A stretch of DNA of 64,000 nucleotides from Cristatella mucedo (Eukaryota; Bryozoa; Phylactolaemata; Cristatellidae): assembly GCA_009760855.2 (NCBI GenBank), contig WPIO01000084.1, forward strand, positions 310,501 through 374,500, read 5' to 3'. Under the pieces are notes generated by a model. The model worked only from the letters and a program-made list of their open reading frames with translations, did not search any database and was not told the origin of the DNA. The translations under genes and the position numbers were made by a program. How positions within the stretch are numbered: position 1 is the stretch's first letter; every line of letters begins with the position of its first letter. Of the stretch, positions 44,706 to 56,269 are shown in pieces.

Positions 44706-45179
44706 ATTGCTTGTGAGTAGGGACACCAGCAGCTATTTGACTTGCTAAAATAGCCGTCCAGCGCTCTGGTGCTTAAACCAGCCCTTACTTTCTGAACCGT
44801 TTGTCGTTACTACCAACGTTGGTGACATTCGCTGGACGATTTTAAAACAAGGGGGTAGTGTGGAGTCAGGAAAGCCACACATTTTCTTCAAACGAAAGAA
44901 ATTACTGAACAAACCTCAATCTTGCAATGGTCTATGCCTCAGGAGAGTTCAGGAATTGGGTCTTTAGTCATCAATTTTAAGCTCGATCTGAACTTACACC
45001 GTTAGTTTGGCAAAAGACCAAAAGGCTCGAGGAATCATGGTTCTCCGTGTCTTGAAAGACGTTTAATCTGATGCTACGTTCCAGCGAGCGGAAAGAAGTG
45101 CTAATAATAAGCTTTATGCCTAACATGAGATAAAAATGGCTACTCGGGTGCTTTACAACTAAGTCGTACCCAAGTCCTT

Positions 45180-45858
45180 CAAATCGACAACCGTTAGACC
45201 GATACTTCAAAAGCCTGGATTAGATACAGAGGTCCTTGCAAGCTATTGCCCAGTTTCTCTTCTTCATTTTTTCCCTTTTGAGCAAACGTAAATCGCCCAG
45301 GAAGAGATCTCTGAGGGTGCTTTATCAAGTGCATTATTGTTATTATTGTCAAAGATTATTGAAACAATTGTTAAGCAGCAGGTTGCAAATACTGAAAAGA
45401 ATAAAATGTCAGAAACGTTTCAATGGGCTCCAAAAGGCAGTACTTTTCTGATACTGCTCTCCATGTTAAAAATGACTACGTGGCAACGATGACTGGGATG
45501 TCACTGCCCTAGCTCTGCTAGATCTGTCAGCTGCCTTTGACAGCGTTGATCACGTCCTTATTGAACTTTTGAGAACAACGATTGGTCTGGCAGACGAGGC
45601 ACTGCCTTGGTTTAAATCGTACTTGTCTAATCGTGTTTAATCCGTGTCGTGTTGGTGCAAGGTCTCACCCACGAGACGGGTCAACTAGGGAGTCCATCAA
45701 GGGTCCGCCCTCGGTCCCGTACTGTTCTTAATTTATACTCAACCTCTAGGAAAAATAATTGTGGCCCATGGAATATGATATCACTTTTATACTGACGATA
45801 CTCGGCAGTATTTGTCATTCAAACCGTCGGAATCTGCTGCGGCAACTGATACACTCAA
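45180..45858 (+). mobile_element. LINE A copy 2, upstream half (RT palm), decayed
   Basis: The copy begins with [16 protein letters not shown] in the RT and runs with several frameshifts and stops through ALLDLSAAF (DNA near 45510) and a decayed YADD block near 45795. It ends at the site where an unrelated 2.0 kb insertion begins. A short LINE B 3' scrap interrupts it near 45272-45352. Confidence 0.75.
45272..45352 (+). mobile_element. LINE B 3'-end scrap nested in LINE A copy 2
   Basis: About 80 bases with the LINE B end (GTAAATCGCCCAGGAAGAGA, then GGTGCTTTATCAAGTGCATT and TTATTATTG) split the LINE A RT sequence between the Phe-Leu-Ser-Lys block and the following Ile-Ile-Glu-Thr. Removing it restores the LINE A order seen at 11340-11380. 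Confidence 0.7.
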
Positions 45859-47864
45859 GGGGGTAAGTATTGCAGTAGTAGTTATCCCTCAAAATGGCCG
45901 CTAATAGGGGGCAGTTGTCCCTCCAAAGCATGTTTAAAAAATATTGTACGAAGACGGGTAAAGTGATTGGCATGAAAATTGGCACGAAGAACACTGGTAC
46001 CATTAGCTATCGTTTGATATAATATATCTGATGTTTTGACCTTATGATGACGTTTAAAAGTCCAAGGTCACGTATAGGACTGCTGGTGGTTGTCACTGTC
46101 ACAGGCAGCTCCTCAGTTTTCCGGTCAGAAATATTTTTTGTAGAAATATAGCAAACCACTCAAAAAATGCAAGACATCCTACTTGTCACTCCCCCCACGA
46201 TCAACTTAAAAAAAAATGTCATGTCAAACTGTTGACTGCCATCACGAACACAGCCCATGGACACTTTGTGACAGGCACATTATATGCACACACACCCATC
46301 ATGCATACATGCCCAGGTGGGGAGTGACAAGACAGGTGAGCTCCACCTATATTCCAAGTTGCACACAGATCGGCCCAGTATCGACCAAGTTGTACACTGT
46401 ACCAGGTACCAAGTAGTACTGTTGTGACAGCACTCAGAGAAGCCAATGAGGTGCCAAAGCATGCAGGTGACATGGAATAACAAGAGCGTTACTATATTTG
46501 TCGCCATACAACATCAAAACACATACTTAGGAGCATGTAATTCAAATTTCACGTTGATTGGGTCACAAGTAGCCTACCTGTGACATTTTTACGCCATGTG
46601 AGTGAAAGGATGACAAAGGCTTAGCACGACAAACACAGCCAGTTTTGACCAAAACAAGTCAATCTACTGAGGTCCAATACGCATGCGAGAAGGCTGGAAT
46701 GATTCTGTAACTACAATCAATCATACATAAGTTTTAAGGATATCGGATCATAATTTTAGGAGATATGACATAAATGACAGCAGGCATTGGACTGTCGTAT
46801 GCAGATCAACTTGAGAACTCCAAGGTATAACCAAGAGGCAGCACTAGGAAACGCTATAATAACACGAACAATTCAATGAATAGATAAATATGGATCTTAG
46901 GAATAGGTCAACCTAACAAGAACCTTATACAGCCTAAGCAGATCATATCCGCGATAGGTCTCATACGGCGGGCCGGCAATCCAGGGTACAGCCGGGCGGC
47001 TCACCGGCATTCGCCAATACAAATATCTAACTAGTAACGACATAAATGAGAACTTAAAATCACCTAAATTTCCTTGAATAGAAATGAATCAACCTTTTCA
47101 GACTGGCTTCCAGTAAACGACGCGCTAGTTCCATCCAAGTCACCACGCCGACCGGCCGCCGGACAAAGGACTACTCGCGGCCGTCGCCTCGTGCGTTATG
47201 GCGGCTACAGGAACTGGATCAGCTGTCCCAGGATTCATGCGGTGCCGTGATAATGGACTCCTTAGTTACGGCGGCCCCGGCAGCAGTAAATTCTCAATAC
47301 ATTATCCCTAATGTTCGTCTACTGGCCGAATGACAGTCACTTCCGGTTTGTGATCTGATGTAAACATACTAATGTTAGCAGGTTTCTGCCAAGTAAATAA
47401 GGAGTGGGCCTTGGAATGCCGTTTACCGCCGGTTGCTATGGGCGGGGCGGGGAAGCAGAGGCGGGACTAGACACCCTGCCGATAGGGGGTTTACTCTTTT
47501 ATCATCTTGTTGTACTACCAGTCGGACGTTTGATCTCGAGGGGCGTGTCATTTCCGGAAATTTTTTACGTTTTAACATTTCCCAGTTATTTTTTGAGGGT
47601 CCGTTTAGGGCTGAATAGCTTATATTCGCAGAGTTCACCAGAAAACCGCAGTTCCGGCTCAGTTATTTTTCAAACAAGATAATTTTGTTGAGCCCGATGT
47701 ACGACTTCCGGTTTAGATAGATCTTACATAATAATTTTATTGACAATGTTCCAGTCATCTTACAACCACCAAAATTTGAGCTTGCATTTATAACTACTTC
47801 ATCTTTAATACGCGAATTTCAAATAAACTGACCATTTTTGTGGATTTCGGTGAAGGGTACCCCC
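45859..47864. mobile_element. Unclassified ~2.0 kb insertion splitting LINE A copy 2
   Basis: LINE A sequence breaks at TCAA (45855-45858) and resumes at TCAA (47865-47868). The block between starts GGGGGTA and ends TACCCCC, giving 7-base inverted ends, with TCAA as a possible 4-base target duplication (CTCAAG if one G/C of the ends is counted as target). The inverted repeat does not extend further. No transposase is readable inside. The interior has an AT-rich left part and a GC-rich stretch at 46950-47480. It may be a non-autonomous DNA transposon of a TTAA-like class, but its family is unknown. Confidence 0.6.
46950..47480. other. GC-rich, CpG-containing stretch inside the 2.0 kb insertion
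   Basis: This stretch is clearly richer in G, C and CpG than its surroundings (for example CCGGCCGCCGGACAAAGGAC and GGCGGCCCCGGCAGCAGTAA). No convincing frame crosses it. It could be an element promoter. Confidence 0.35.
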
Positions 47865-48850
47865 TCAAGTGTTTGCCTTGCCGACATTCGATCCTGGATG
47901 TCGGAAAATTTCCTGAAACTCAATGACGATAAAATTGAACTGCTGCCCATAGGACACCCCAAGCGGCGCGTGGCTGGATTAAAAGGCTTTGCTCTTCTAA
48001 TGGGTTTTGCTGTTTCGCGACCATCACGACGTGCTCGAAATATTGGTGCCGTTTTCGATAGCTGCCTAAATTTTAAAAGCTTCATTCAGAAGACTGCTTC
48101 TACAGCTAACCATCACGTCCAATCCCCATCTAAGATTAGAAGCTGTCTTCCACAGTGGGTTGCAAAAACTTTAACTAGCTCTTTAGTTCTGTCTCGGCTT
48201 GATTATTGTAATTCCATTTTGACTGGGCTACCAAAAATGCAACTAGGGCACTGCAGCTGGCTATGGATATGGCTGCAAGGCTAGTCTTCAATCCCAGAGG
48301 TTCGACCACGTGTCTCCTTTGCTAAAAGAGCTAGGATGGCTGCCGGTTAATCAATAGATACAGGGCAAAGTTCTTACGCTGACCCACGAGGCCCGCCACG
48401 GCTTGGCCCTTTCATACCTAGCTGAACTGCTGCACCAATTTCAGCCTCCTCGTGCTCTCAAGTCATGCATGGCCAGTAAATTAGCTGTTCTATTCCTCTG
48501 CTTAAAGACCGTTAGCGGTCCTAGACTATGGAACTCGCCTCCACAATTTTTAAGCAACGACAACTACTCTCCTGCTGCCGACTATGGCTCATTATTTTCA
48601 GCGGTCCCGAGCAGCTAATTTCATTCAACTCACTATCTCAACTGCCATCTCGAGTCTGCTATACTTCGCACTTTCTCTTTATTTCGTGAGACAAAGTCTG
48701 TTGGCTACCGAATACGTACCGAAAGCCGTATAGGCTGTGAGTGCGCTAAAAATAACTCTTCTGCGTAACACCCACATAGTTGTTATGAGTATGGAGCTAC
48801 AGACGGAAATACATTACATTACATTACATTTGATGAATTCTATGGAGATA
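47865..48850 (+). mobile_element. LINE A copy 2, downstream half (RT C-terminus and 3' end)
   Basis: The element resumes with CLADIRSWMSENFLKL and continues through RLDYCNSILTGLP, a frameshifted thumb, ARHGLALSYLAELLHQF and PRLWNSPPQFLSND. The 3' region, with ATACGTACCGAAAGCCGTAT, leads to an ACATT-repeat tail near 48815. A second short ACATT run follows a repeated GATGAATTCTATGGAG-like segment, so the tail region itself was duplicated. Confidence 0.8.
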
Positions 48851-49119
48851 CATTACATTACATTTGATGAATTATATTTTCTCTAATTGCAGCTACCTTT
48901 ACTAAGTATATCTCTCTTGCTCAGTCGCCCAACTTTTTGCAGAGCAGCATGTCCATGTAAGAGCCCGGATTGACGCCAGTGACACAGCCAAACTAGCCGC
49001 CGCTGTCTGAGATCACTTATAAAATCGTCTCTCTCGTCGGCACGTAACTTCACTGGCTTCAGCAGCATGACTATGCAACCTCACTAATTCTATAATAATA
49101 TGCAAATTCTTCTCAGGGA

Positions 49120-49470
49120 TTATAACCTGAAAAACCTGAAAGTCAGTGACAAAACCTTACAGTCGATGCGTTGCTTGACTGGGAGCCAGTACATGTGGGG
49201 GAGAAGTGGTGTGCTGTGGCAACTGCAACTCTCACCGCAGTCAAGCCTAGCCGCAGAGGTTTGTGCCAACTGTAAGCACCGGAGTGCGCCGGCCGATAGG
49301 CTAGCGAGCCGAGTTACATAAGCCAAACCGGGATGCCCTAAATGCTCGGACTGACTTAATTTGGTATTATTGTCTAAGCAAGAAAGCCCGATTTTAGTAA
49401 TGTTATGAAGCTGAAAGTCGGCAGATTTGACTGTGGAGTTGATGTGGCGTCTAATGAAAGGTCACTTTGG
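49120..49470 (-). mobile_element. LINE B RT fragment
   Basis: The minus strand reads RFFRL and CKVLSLTF, then LDCGESCSCHSTPLLPHMYW, the AARLVCRE block of LINE B, and the upstream SAYFHLHN equivalent near 49400-49470. It lacks both ends. Confidence 0.65.
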
Positions 49471-50014
49471 TACGTTGGCTACTCGGTACTGCATCGAGTA
49501 CTTTGCAGTACTTTGGTACTGCATCGAGGGCTGTGAAATGCTTGATAGAGTTATTATCAATCAAATATTCTTGATCCCTCTGTCTCTATATATATTGACA
49601 TACCTATTGTATATGTACGTGTGGTATGTTAATAAATTGATGCAATTATATCAACCCTTTGGCCGGCTAGGTTTTGATAAAATTTAGTCCAATGTATATC
49701 TTACTAGTCCATTCGTCCGTCCCTAATATTACGTTTTCTGTGACTTTTATGGGGATATATTTCAAGTAAATGCATTTCAGTCGAGCAATTGTTAGTGCAA
49801 AGAAGGAGACAATAATCTTAAAATTAGGATTTTAGCCTTAACATGCTCTTCTTTATTTAAATTGAGTCTTAAAACGTTGGAACTTAACTGGACTCTGAGC
49901 TTGTAATGGTTTTAAAATTGAGCAACAAAAATCTAGCAGCTTTCATTTTTCTTTTGCTGCCATCCGAAGTGACTACTGCCACTTTTAGCTAGTCAGCTAA
50001 GATTGATGGGATGG

Positions 50015-50455
50015 ACAGATGCTTAACCAATAGGGTGCTTTCTTCCAAGAAGAATCAGGCAAAGACTGCCCTGGTCTTAGCCAGCACCTACTGACTTGAA
50101 GACTACAGGAAGCAAACGAAGCATTCCCTGCCTGACGCACAATTGCACAACCTGATAGTGGGTGGGTGAGGTGAAGTAAACGTAGATAGCCTTTGCAGCG
50201 ATAAGCCAAGTATTTATTGACGGCTGGCTGGGACAAGGTAAAGTAAACTACTGACAAGCCAAAGCGCACAGAAACGGCATTGTGCAGGTCGCTTCCTCAG
50301 TAAATTATACTCGACTTCACACACGTTTCAGATAAAGCGAAAATACGCTTAAATTTCCTGTTACTGTAATCAATGATACGTGCTCAGTGCTCTTGGTGAA
50401 CGAAAACTGAACCGATGTGGTGCTACCAACGCTGCACTAGGTCCTCGAGCACTGT
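50015..50455. repeat. Repeat D, copy 1
   Basis: This ~440-base segment matches 54595-54672 plus 55146-55530. Markers are AGGGTGCTTTCTTCCAAGAA, GACGCACAATTGCACAACCT, GCAGCGATAAGCCAAGTATT and ATCAATGATACGTGCTCAGT. It has an imperfect internal repeat with GATAAGCCAAG and GACAAGCCAAAG. No coding frame is conserved between copies. The family is unknown. Confidence 0.7.
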
Positions 50456-52670
50456 AATAATAATAATATACTTGATAAAGCTCCTTCCGAGAACTCAATC
50501 TATTTCTAGGCGCTTTACATTTGCTACAAAGCAAGCGTGATCGAATGGTAAGTGGTATCATGCTTGATACACAAAATGAATAACATCGTTAGAGGTGGCA
50601 TGCACAGGGTCAGCATGCAAGTGCGGTTAGTGGCAGCATGTAACAGTGTCAGCCTGCCTAAACAAATAAAAAACAAATCACAGCGATCCACTAAATGCTG
50701 TCATACATTTTTTTTTACTTTATTTTTGAATGTGGTTAATTTAGGAGATATCACGAAGGAAGTCAGGAGCGTTTTCCATGCTATGGGAGCGTACTAACTA
50801 AATGTAGGGTCTCTACAGGACTTGGGGTTTGTACGAGGTTAAGTGAACAGTTAGTTTCCGGGAGTCAAAGAATATGGAACGACCTAAAAGTGAGCGAAAC
50901 AATCTTACAGTCGATCCGTTGCTTGAGTGGTAGCCAGTGCAGGTCGAAAAGAAGTGGTGTGATGTGGCAACTGCAACACTGGCGATGGACGAGCCGAGCT
51001 GCAGAGTTTTTCACCAGCTGTAAGAGCTTGATTGCACATGCTGGCAAGCCAGCAGGCAGTGAGATACATAAATCAAGAATGGATGTCATAAAAGCATGGA
51101 CCAGCATAGATATGGTATCCCTATCTAAACAAACCCTCATTTTTCGCAATTTTGTCTAGCCGAACGTAGGCAGATTTGATTGTGGAGCTGTTGTAGTCGT
51201 CTTACAAAAAGTTACTTTGGAACAGGACACAGGACTAATGAGATATTGATGGTGTTGGTTGTGCATGGCAGCAGGAGATTCATGCAATCTAGGAGCAGGA
51301 CAGCGAGAGTAGGGTCAAAGGACATGTCGTCTTCTTTGATTGGGATACGAACTTAAGGACGAGATTACTTGTGACCTTCTTGAGTGTAGACATTGATTTG
51401 CTGCAAGGAACTGAGAGACAACAGTCTAGGAGATTCTACCATCACAGGGATAGACTCCCTGATCTTGTCAATCTTCTGGACAAAGAAGCTAGAGAAGCGA
51501 TCAGCCAGATCATCACAGGGATAATCTGGTAAGGAGCTAACCTGAGAGCGGTTGAGTGTCGACATCAGCATTTTTGGATCGTGCATCTATAATTCAAGAA
51601 TGTTTTTATAGAAGCTAGACTTGGTCTTTGCTAGGATCGATTTGTACGACCTGAAGTAGTCCCCGTAAACCTGTCGAAGGACAGTCAGTCCTGATCTTTT
51701 GTATGCTTTTTCAAGCTTGCATATAGTAGAACTAGCTAGTTTAGTGTCTGCAGTAAACCATAGGCCGTCTTGGCGAGGGCGCATAGTGTGGTTAGTCAGA
51801 GGTACCAACTCGTCCAGCGTGTCAACTACTGTCGTATTGTAGCAATATAACAACAATGACAGATCGGAGGGGGGACATAGAAGCAGAGGTGCGGCAGATA
51901 TTCTCGCACGAACAGCATCGATGTCAAGGTTCTCAGAGTTTCGCGATTCCCAGGTGATTTTAGGAGGAGGGCACACATTCTAGACCGAATGAAATCTGCA
52001 GGTGGTCAGTTAATCAGGATTTTGTAGTAATTGGTGATGACAAAGTGCAGTTGTATGAGAAAATTTGATGGAGTGCGTGATCCTTGATGTGAGTAGGGCC
52101 ATGAAAATGAGTCACAAGAGGCAACGAGTCAGTCGATGTACGAAAGAATCAGTGCTGATGGCGTTGGATAAGTTATCAAAGTGGAATTAGAAATCACCAA
52201 TGACGAGGTAGGATTGACTTCTTGCATGCAGAATCGAAATAAGATCGAAGAAGTCTGAAATAAAGGAGGATTTGGTACCTGTTGGGCGATAAACTACTGC
52301 CACCATTGGTAGCTTGTTTTTGAGTGAAATCAAAAAAGACAATCAAATGAGAGGAGTGGTTGTACTACAAATGGCCTGAAGTTGAATTTTGAGCACACGA
52401 TAACAGCAGCTCCACCTCCAGCTTTGATCGATCTTGGGAGTGAAAGAATGAGAAACCAGTCAGGGTAGCTCCGTTAATTGTTAGGCAGTTTACCAATTGT
52501 AGCCAGTTTTCAGTTAAAGCAAGAAGGTTGACACCATTTTCAGAAACAAGGCCGCTTATTAAAAGAAGTTTATTGCACATTGAGCGAGGTTTCCAACCTC
52601 GGAGGACGCCATCAGAGGACACAATCATTTTATTGGCGCTTTACATTCGGTGCAAAGGAAGATTTCTATT
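50455..52670 (-). mobile_element. LINE B copy 5 (endonuclease, linker, RT C-terminus; RT core deleted)
   Basis: The minus strand starts near 52628 with the endonuclease N-terminus (NKLLLISGL and ALTENWL). YRPTGTKSSFISDFFDLI follows at about 52240-52310, then a 129-codon linker (51976-51587) ending YRSYKSILAK-like, and LADRFSSFFVQKIDKIRESI. The RT core with the catalytic Asp residues is missing near 51220-51360. The RT C-terminus (RLVHRQCCSCHITPLLFDL) and the 3' end at 50455 follow. This copy gives the only view of the LINE B 5' half. Confidence 0.8.
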
Positions 52671-52679
52671 TAGAGGCCA

Positions 52680-54594
52680 AGATTTTATGTGTTAGGTCTA
52701 ATTACAGAGGGAAATAAGTGTGTTTTTTCGACTCGCACTCTATGACTGCTCGTCCACCTGAAGCAGGCTGCTCCTCTCAGATTGCCCCTGCAACAACTAG
52801 TGTCCAGGCCCTATAAACGGAGCGGCTCAAGTAGCTATCCTTTCCAGGAGGTAAGTGCACCTCCATGCCGACCCAGTTTGCTCCGCCACAAGCAGCGCCC
52901 AGAGAATAAATAGCCAAGCCGTATAATATCCGTATGAAACGTGGTGGCTAAATGTGTGGAGATCTAACATCTATAAATTAACACACAAAGGAGAGAGATC
53001 GTTGTAGCCAACATCGGCAGGTAACCTGCCTAGGCCCAAGCAAATGGGATGAACCCGACTGGGCTGAGGTACGAGTGGCCTTGCCGTTGCGAATTCCACT
53101 GAATTTGACTCCTAATTCTGTCCATTATATTTTCGTCATTTCTTGGCTAATTGGGTAGGACTACGGCATCAAGGCGCTAGGAAAAAAAATTTGTCCTCGG
53201 GGAATGAAAATCCTGACGAAATACTGATTTGCTTACGCTTGCAAGAAAATATTTCCATGCGAATAAAAAAATTGTACAGTGATACGGTATCATGAGGTAA
53301 CAACTAGCAAGAAATTACTCTTGGCGAAAAAGCATACCAGATCTGTGAACAAATAACGCAGAACTTCCTTCTGACATAAGCACTCCAAGTAAGTCTCAAA
53401 ATATATTAATATCCTGTAATAGGCTCATTCTGTAAGCCCTTAGATTAAAAGACCTAAAAATGACTTTCTGTTGATTTCAGAACTAAAATAATCATTGAAT
53501 CGACTGAGATCCAGATTTAAGCTATTGCTTGAACAATTATTTGATAATTAAATGCAAAAAGTACTTTAATTGAAATGCACGAAGTTAAAGAATTATTGGT
53601 TAGTCATTAAAACTAAGCACCATAAGCAGTAAATTAGTAGCCATTGTTTTACAGCTAAGAAGAATAACCAATTTGGACAAACACTTAACTAATCAGCGAA
53701 GCAAAATAGGGAAGTAGCTTCTATCAATCAAGTGCCTACCACTATATAAAAAAAGTTTAGAAATCATATATGTAGATACAGGCAAGTACGCTCAAACTCG
53801 AAGTTTTTTAACACACACAATCTATGGGTGATTGAATTTTGAAAAACTGAATGTAATACGCTGAGCAAATATTTAACAGAAAGTTAAAACCAACTAGACA
53901 TCCAAAACATACTAATATGGTAGTTTTCCTAATTGAAAGCTATCGCTTTCCTTTCAATTAGTCAGTATCCTCCCTCTTCTTATATTTTGATCCATGTGCA
54001 GACACTAAAAATGCGCTTTGCTTACAGCATCTGCAAAGTGGTAGCTTTTTCGCTCTTATAAGGACGATACTGTTTTAAAGGATAGGCCTCGTTAGCGTGT
54101 GCTATAAGTACCGGACTTTTAGGACCGCTTTGCTTTATAAAATTAATTCAATGCCTTCTAAGTTTCCTTTTAATCCTAATCAATGTTATTTTTAAAGGAT
54201 AAGATAAAAGATTGCATCAAGAAAATGCACAAGCTTTCACAGCGAATTAAAATTCAATGTTTTAGGATTTCAATAAAAATTTAATGGATTCAGAAATTTT
54301 TTCGAACTTAATCGAGAAATGAGGTCAATCACTGGGGCCAACTACTAGTATCCATCAAAGAACACCGAATACATGCTCCAACCGGTTCTCTAGTCTGGTT
54401 TCTCTCATTCCTCGCATTTCTAGAAGCCAGCTAATATGATGAACAACTTATAACTTTGCAAATTCATTATTTGATATATAATTCCGGTTATACGGTAATT
54501 TTAAGGGCGATTTATTTAAACGTTAGGTACATTACATCAAAAGCTTTGAAATACTTAAGAATAAATCTCTAAATAAATATTTTCTCTCTCGCTA
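52680..54594. other. No gene seen; AT-rich
   Basis: After a moderately GC-rich start (52730-53100) this is AT-rich with very short frames and no recognised repeat. Confidence 0.5.
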
Positions 54595-55540
54595 CTGGAC
54601 AGGCGCTTATTCAATAAGGTGCTTTCTTCAAATATTAATAAAGAATAGGCTGCTCAGGCTCTTGCCCAGCACCTAATGTAATGTAATATATCTCCGTCTG
54701 TAACTCCACAAAGTCACAAAGACCATGTGGGTGTTACGCAGGAGAGTTTTGTATGGCGAACTCACAGCCTAAGCGGCTGTCGGTACGCATTCGGTAGCCA
54801 ACAGACTTCGTCTCACGCAACAAAGAGAAAATGGGAAGCATTGCAAAATCAGGAGAGCAGTTGAGCTACTGAGTACCATTGAAGTAGCAGCTCAGGACCG
54901 CAGCAAAGGATGAGCCATAGTCGGCAGCATGAGAGTAGTTGTCGTGGTTTAAGGATTGTGGAAGCGAGTTCCACAGTTTAGGACCTGCAGAGCTAAAGCT
55001 TCTGTCGCCAATGGTCTTTAGCGAAGGAATGGAACAGCTAATTTATTGTCCACACAGGACCTGAGGGCGTGAACAGGCTGAAACTGGAGCAGCAGTTCAG
55101 CTAGGTACGAAGGAGCCAAGCCGTGGCGGGCGGGCCTTGTGAGTTGCGCATGAACTGGCTTGAAGAATACAGGACGCAGACGTCATTTCCCGCGAGAGAC
55201 GCACAATTGCTCAGCTTGATATTGGGTGGGGTCAGGTGAAGGGGAAGTTGATAGCTCTCGCAGCGATAAGCCAAAGTAAATATCGATGGCTGGGTGGGGT
55301 GAGGTAAAGCCGACGTATTTAGCGCAATCTATGACAAACCAAAGCACAGTGCGACGGCGCTGTGCAGGGCGCTTCTTCGCACGCCATACTCGACTTCTCA
55401 CACGTCTCAGGTAAAGCGAGGATATGTGTGAATATTTTCTGTTACTGTTATCAATGATACGTGCTCAGTGCTCTCAGTGCACGAAAACTGAACCGCTGTG
55501 GTGTTAGTAGCGGCGCACAAGGTCCTCCAGCATCTTGATG
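54595..55540. repeat. Repeat D, copy 2, split by LINE A copy 4
   Basis: The left part (54595-54672) and right part (55146-55540) are contiguous in copy 1. Shared markers are AAGGTGCTTTCTTCAAATAT, GACGCACAATTGCTCAGCTT, GCAGCGATAAGCCAAAGTAA and ATCAATGATACGTGCTCAGT. The 470-base LINE A 3' end inserted between them. Confidence 0.7.
54673..55145 (-). mobile_element. LINE A copy 4, 3' end only
   Basis: Read on the minus strand, this copy runs from the ARHGLAPSYLAELL block through the 3' untranslated region to an (ATTAC)n end at 54675-54690. It is closely similar to 9698-10330 but lacks the SINE-2, so it shows the empty site. It is itself inserted in a copy of the 50-kb repeat called repeat D below. 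Confidence 0.8.
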
Positions 55541-55604
55541 CACTGTTGCTAGATGGTTCCCTGTAGTCATCTTGATGCACTGTTTCTAGATGGTTCCCTG
55601 TAGT
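55531..55604 (+). repeat. 37-bp tandem duplication
   Basis: Two units of 37 bases beginning CATCTTGATGCACTGTT and ending CCCTGTAGT differ at one position. Confidence 0.85.
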
Positions 55605-56034
55605 AAGCAGCTGCCTCTCTAGTTTATTTTCCTACCTGTTATTATTTTATCCAAACTATTTCACTTGATTCGCTTAAAAAACATTAATGTAGACATTATA
55701 CGCTTTTTAAAGCGCATATTAAATAAGTTAATAGTGCTTGTGGATTTTAACACACAATACTACACAGGAGCTTCATTTAAGCCACGTATCGATATTTGAT
55801 AGCTTTCGACTCTTGTGATTCCAGTAGAGTGTGCATTGTAGTCAGCTGCTTAAGATGATGTGAACAAATTATTTTCTGTATAGTATAGTATTATCAGAGA
55901 GCTCTACTAAAGTATTTAAAGTACTGTAGTCTGAGCAGAACTCCAGTTGACCTGAACCAACACTAGATTTATTGTCAGAAGATGCTTCCCGAAACTCCGA
56001 TTGACGAGCTATCTCTCGTAGACTGCTTTCATAT

Positions 56035-56165
56035 AACTGATTTTGGCCCAGTGATTAAGGCGCTCGCCCCGACCAAGATCTGGCCGTGGCCGTGAGCTTG
56101 AGCCCCGTAGCATATTTGAAACGCCTGAATAAAGATTAAGTTCTCTTAGCCCACTATTCAAATAT
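56035..56165 (+). mobile_element. SINE-1 copy
   Basis: It has GATTTTGGCCCAGTGATTAA, GGCCGTGAGCTTGAGCCCCG and AAAGATTAAGTTCTCTTAGC. An AT/AC microsatellite follows. Confidence 0.75.
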
Positions 56166-56178
56166 ATTTAATGCTAAA

Positions 56179-56179
<1 letters not shown>

Positions 56180-56231
<52 letters not shown>

Positions 56232-56233
56232 CT
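56180..56233 (+). repeat. (AC)n(AT)n microsatellite at the 3' end of LINE C
   Basis: ACACACAC is followed by ATAT runs, between a SINE-1 and LINE C. Confidence 0.9.
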
Positions 56234-56269
56234 TTTGAGAAAAGGATTTTAAACTAGTATATAAACATC

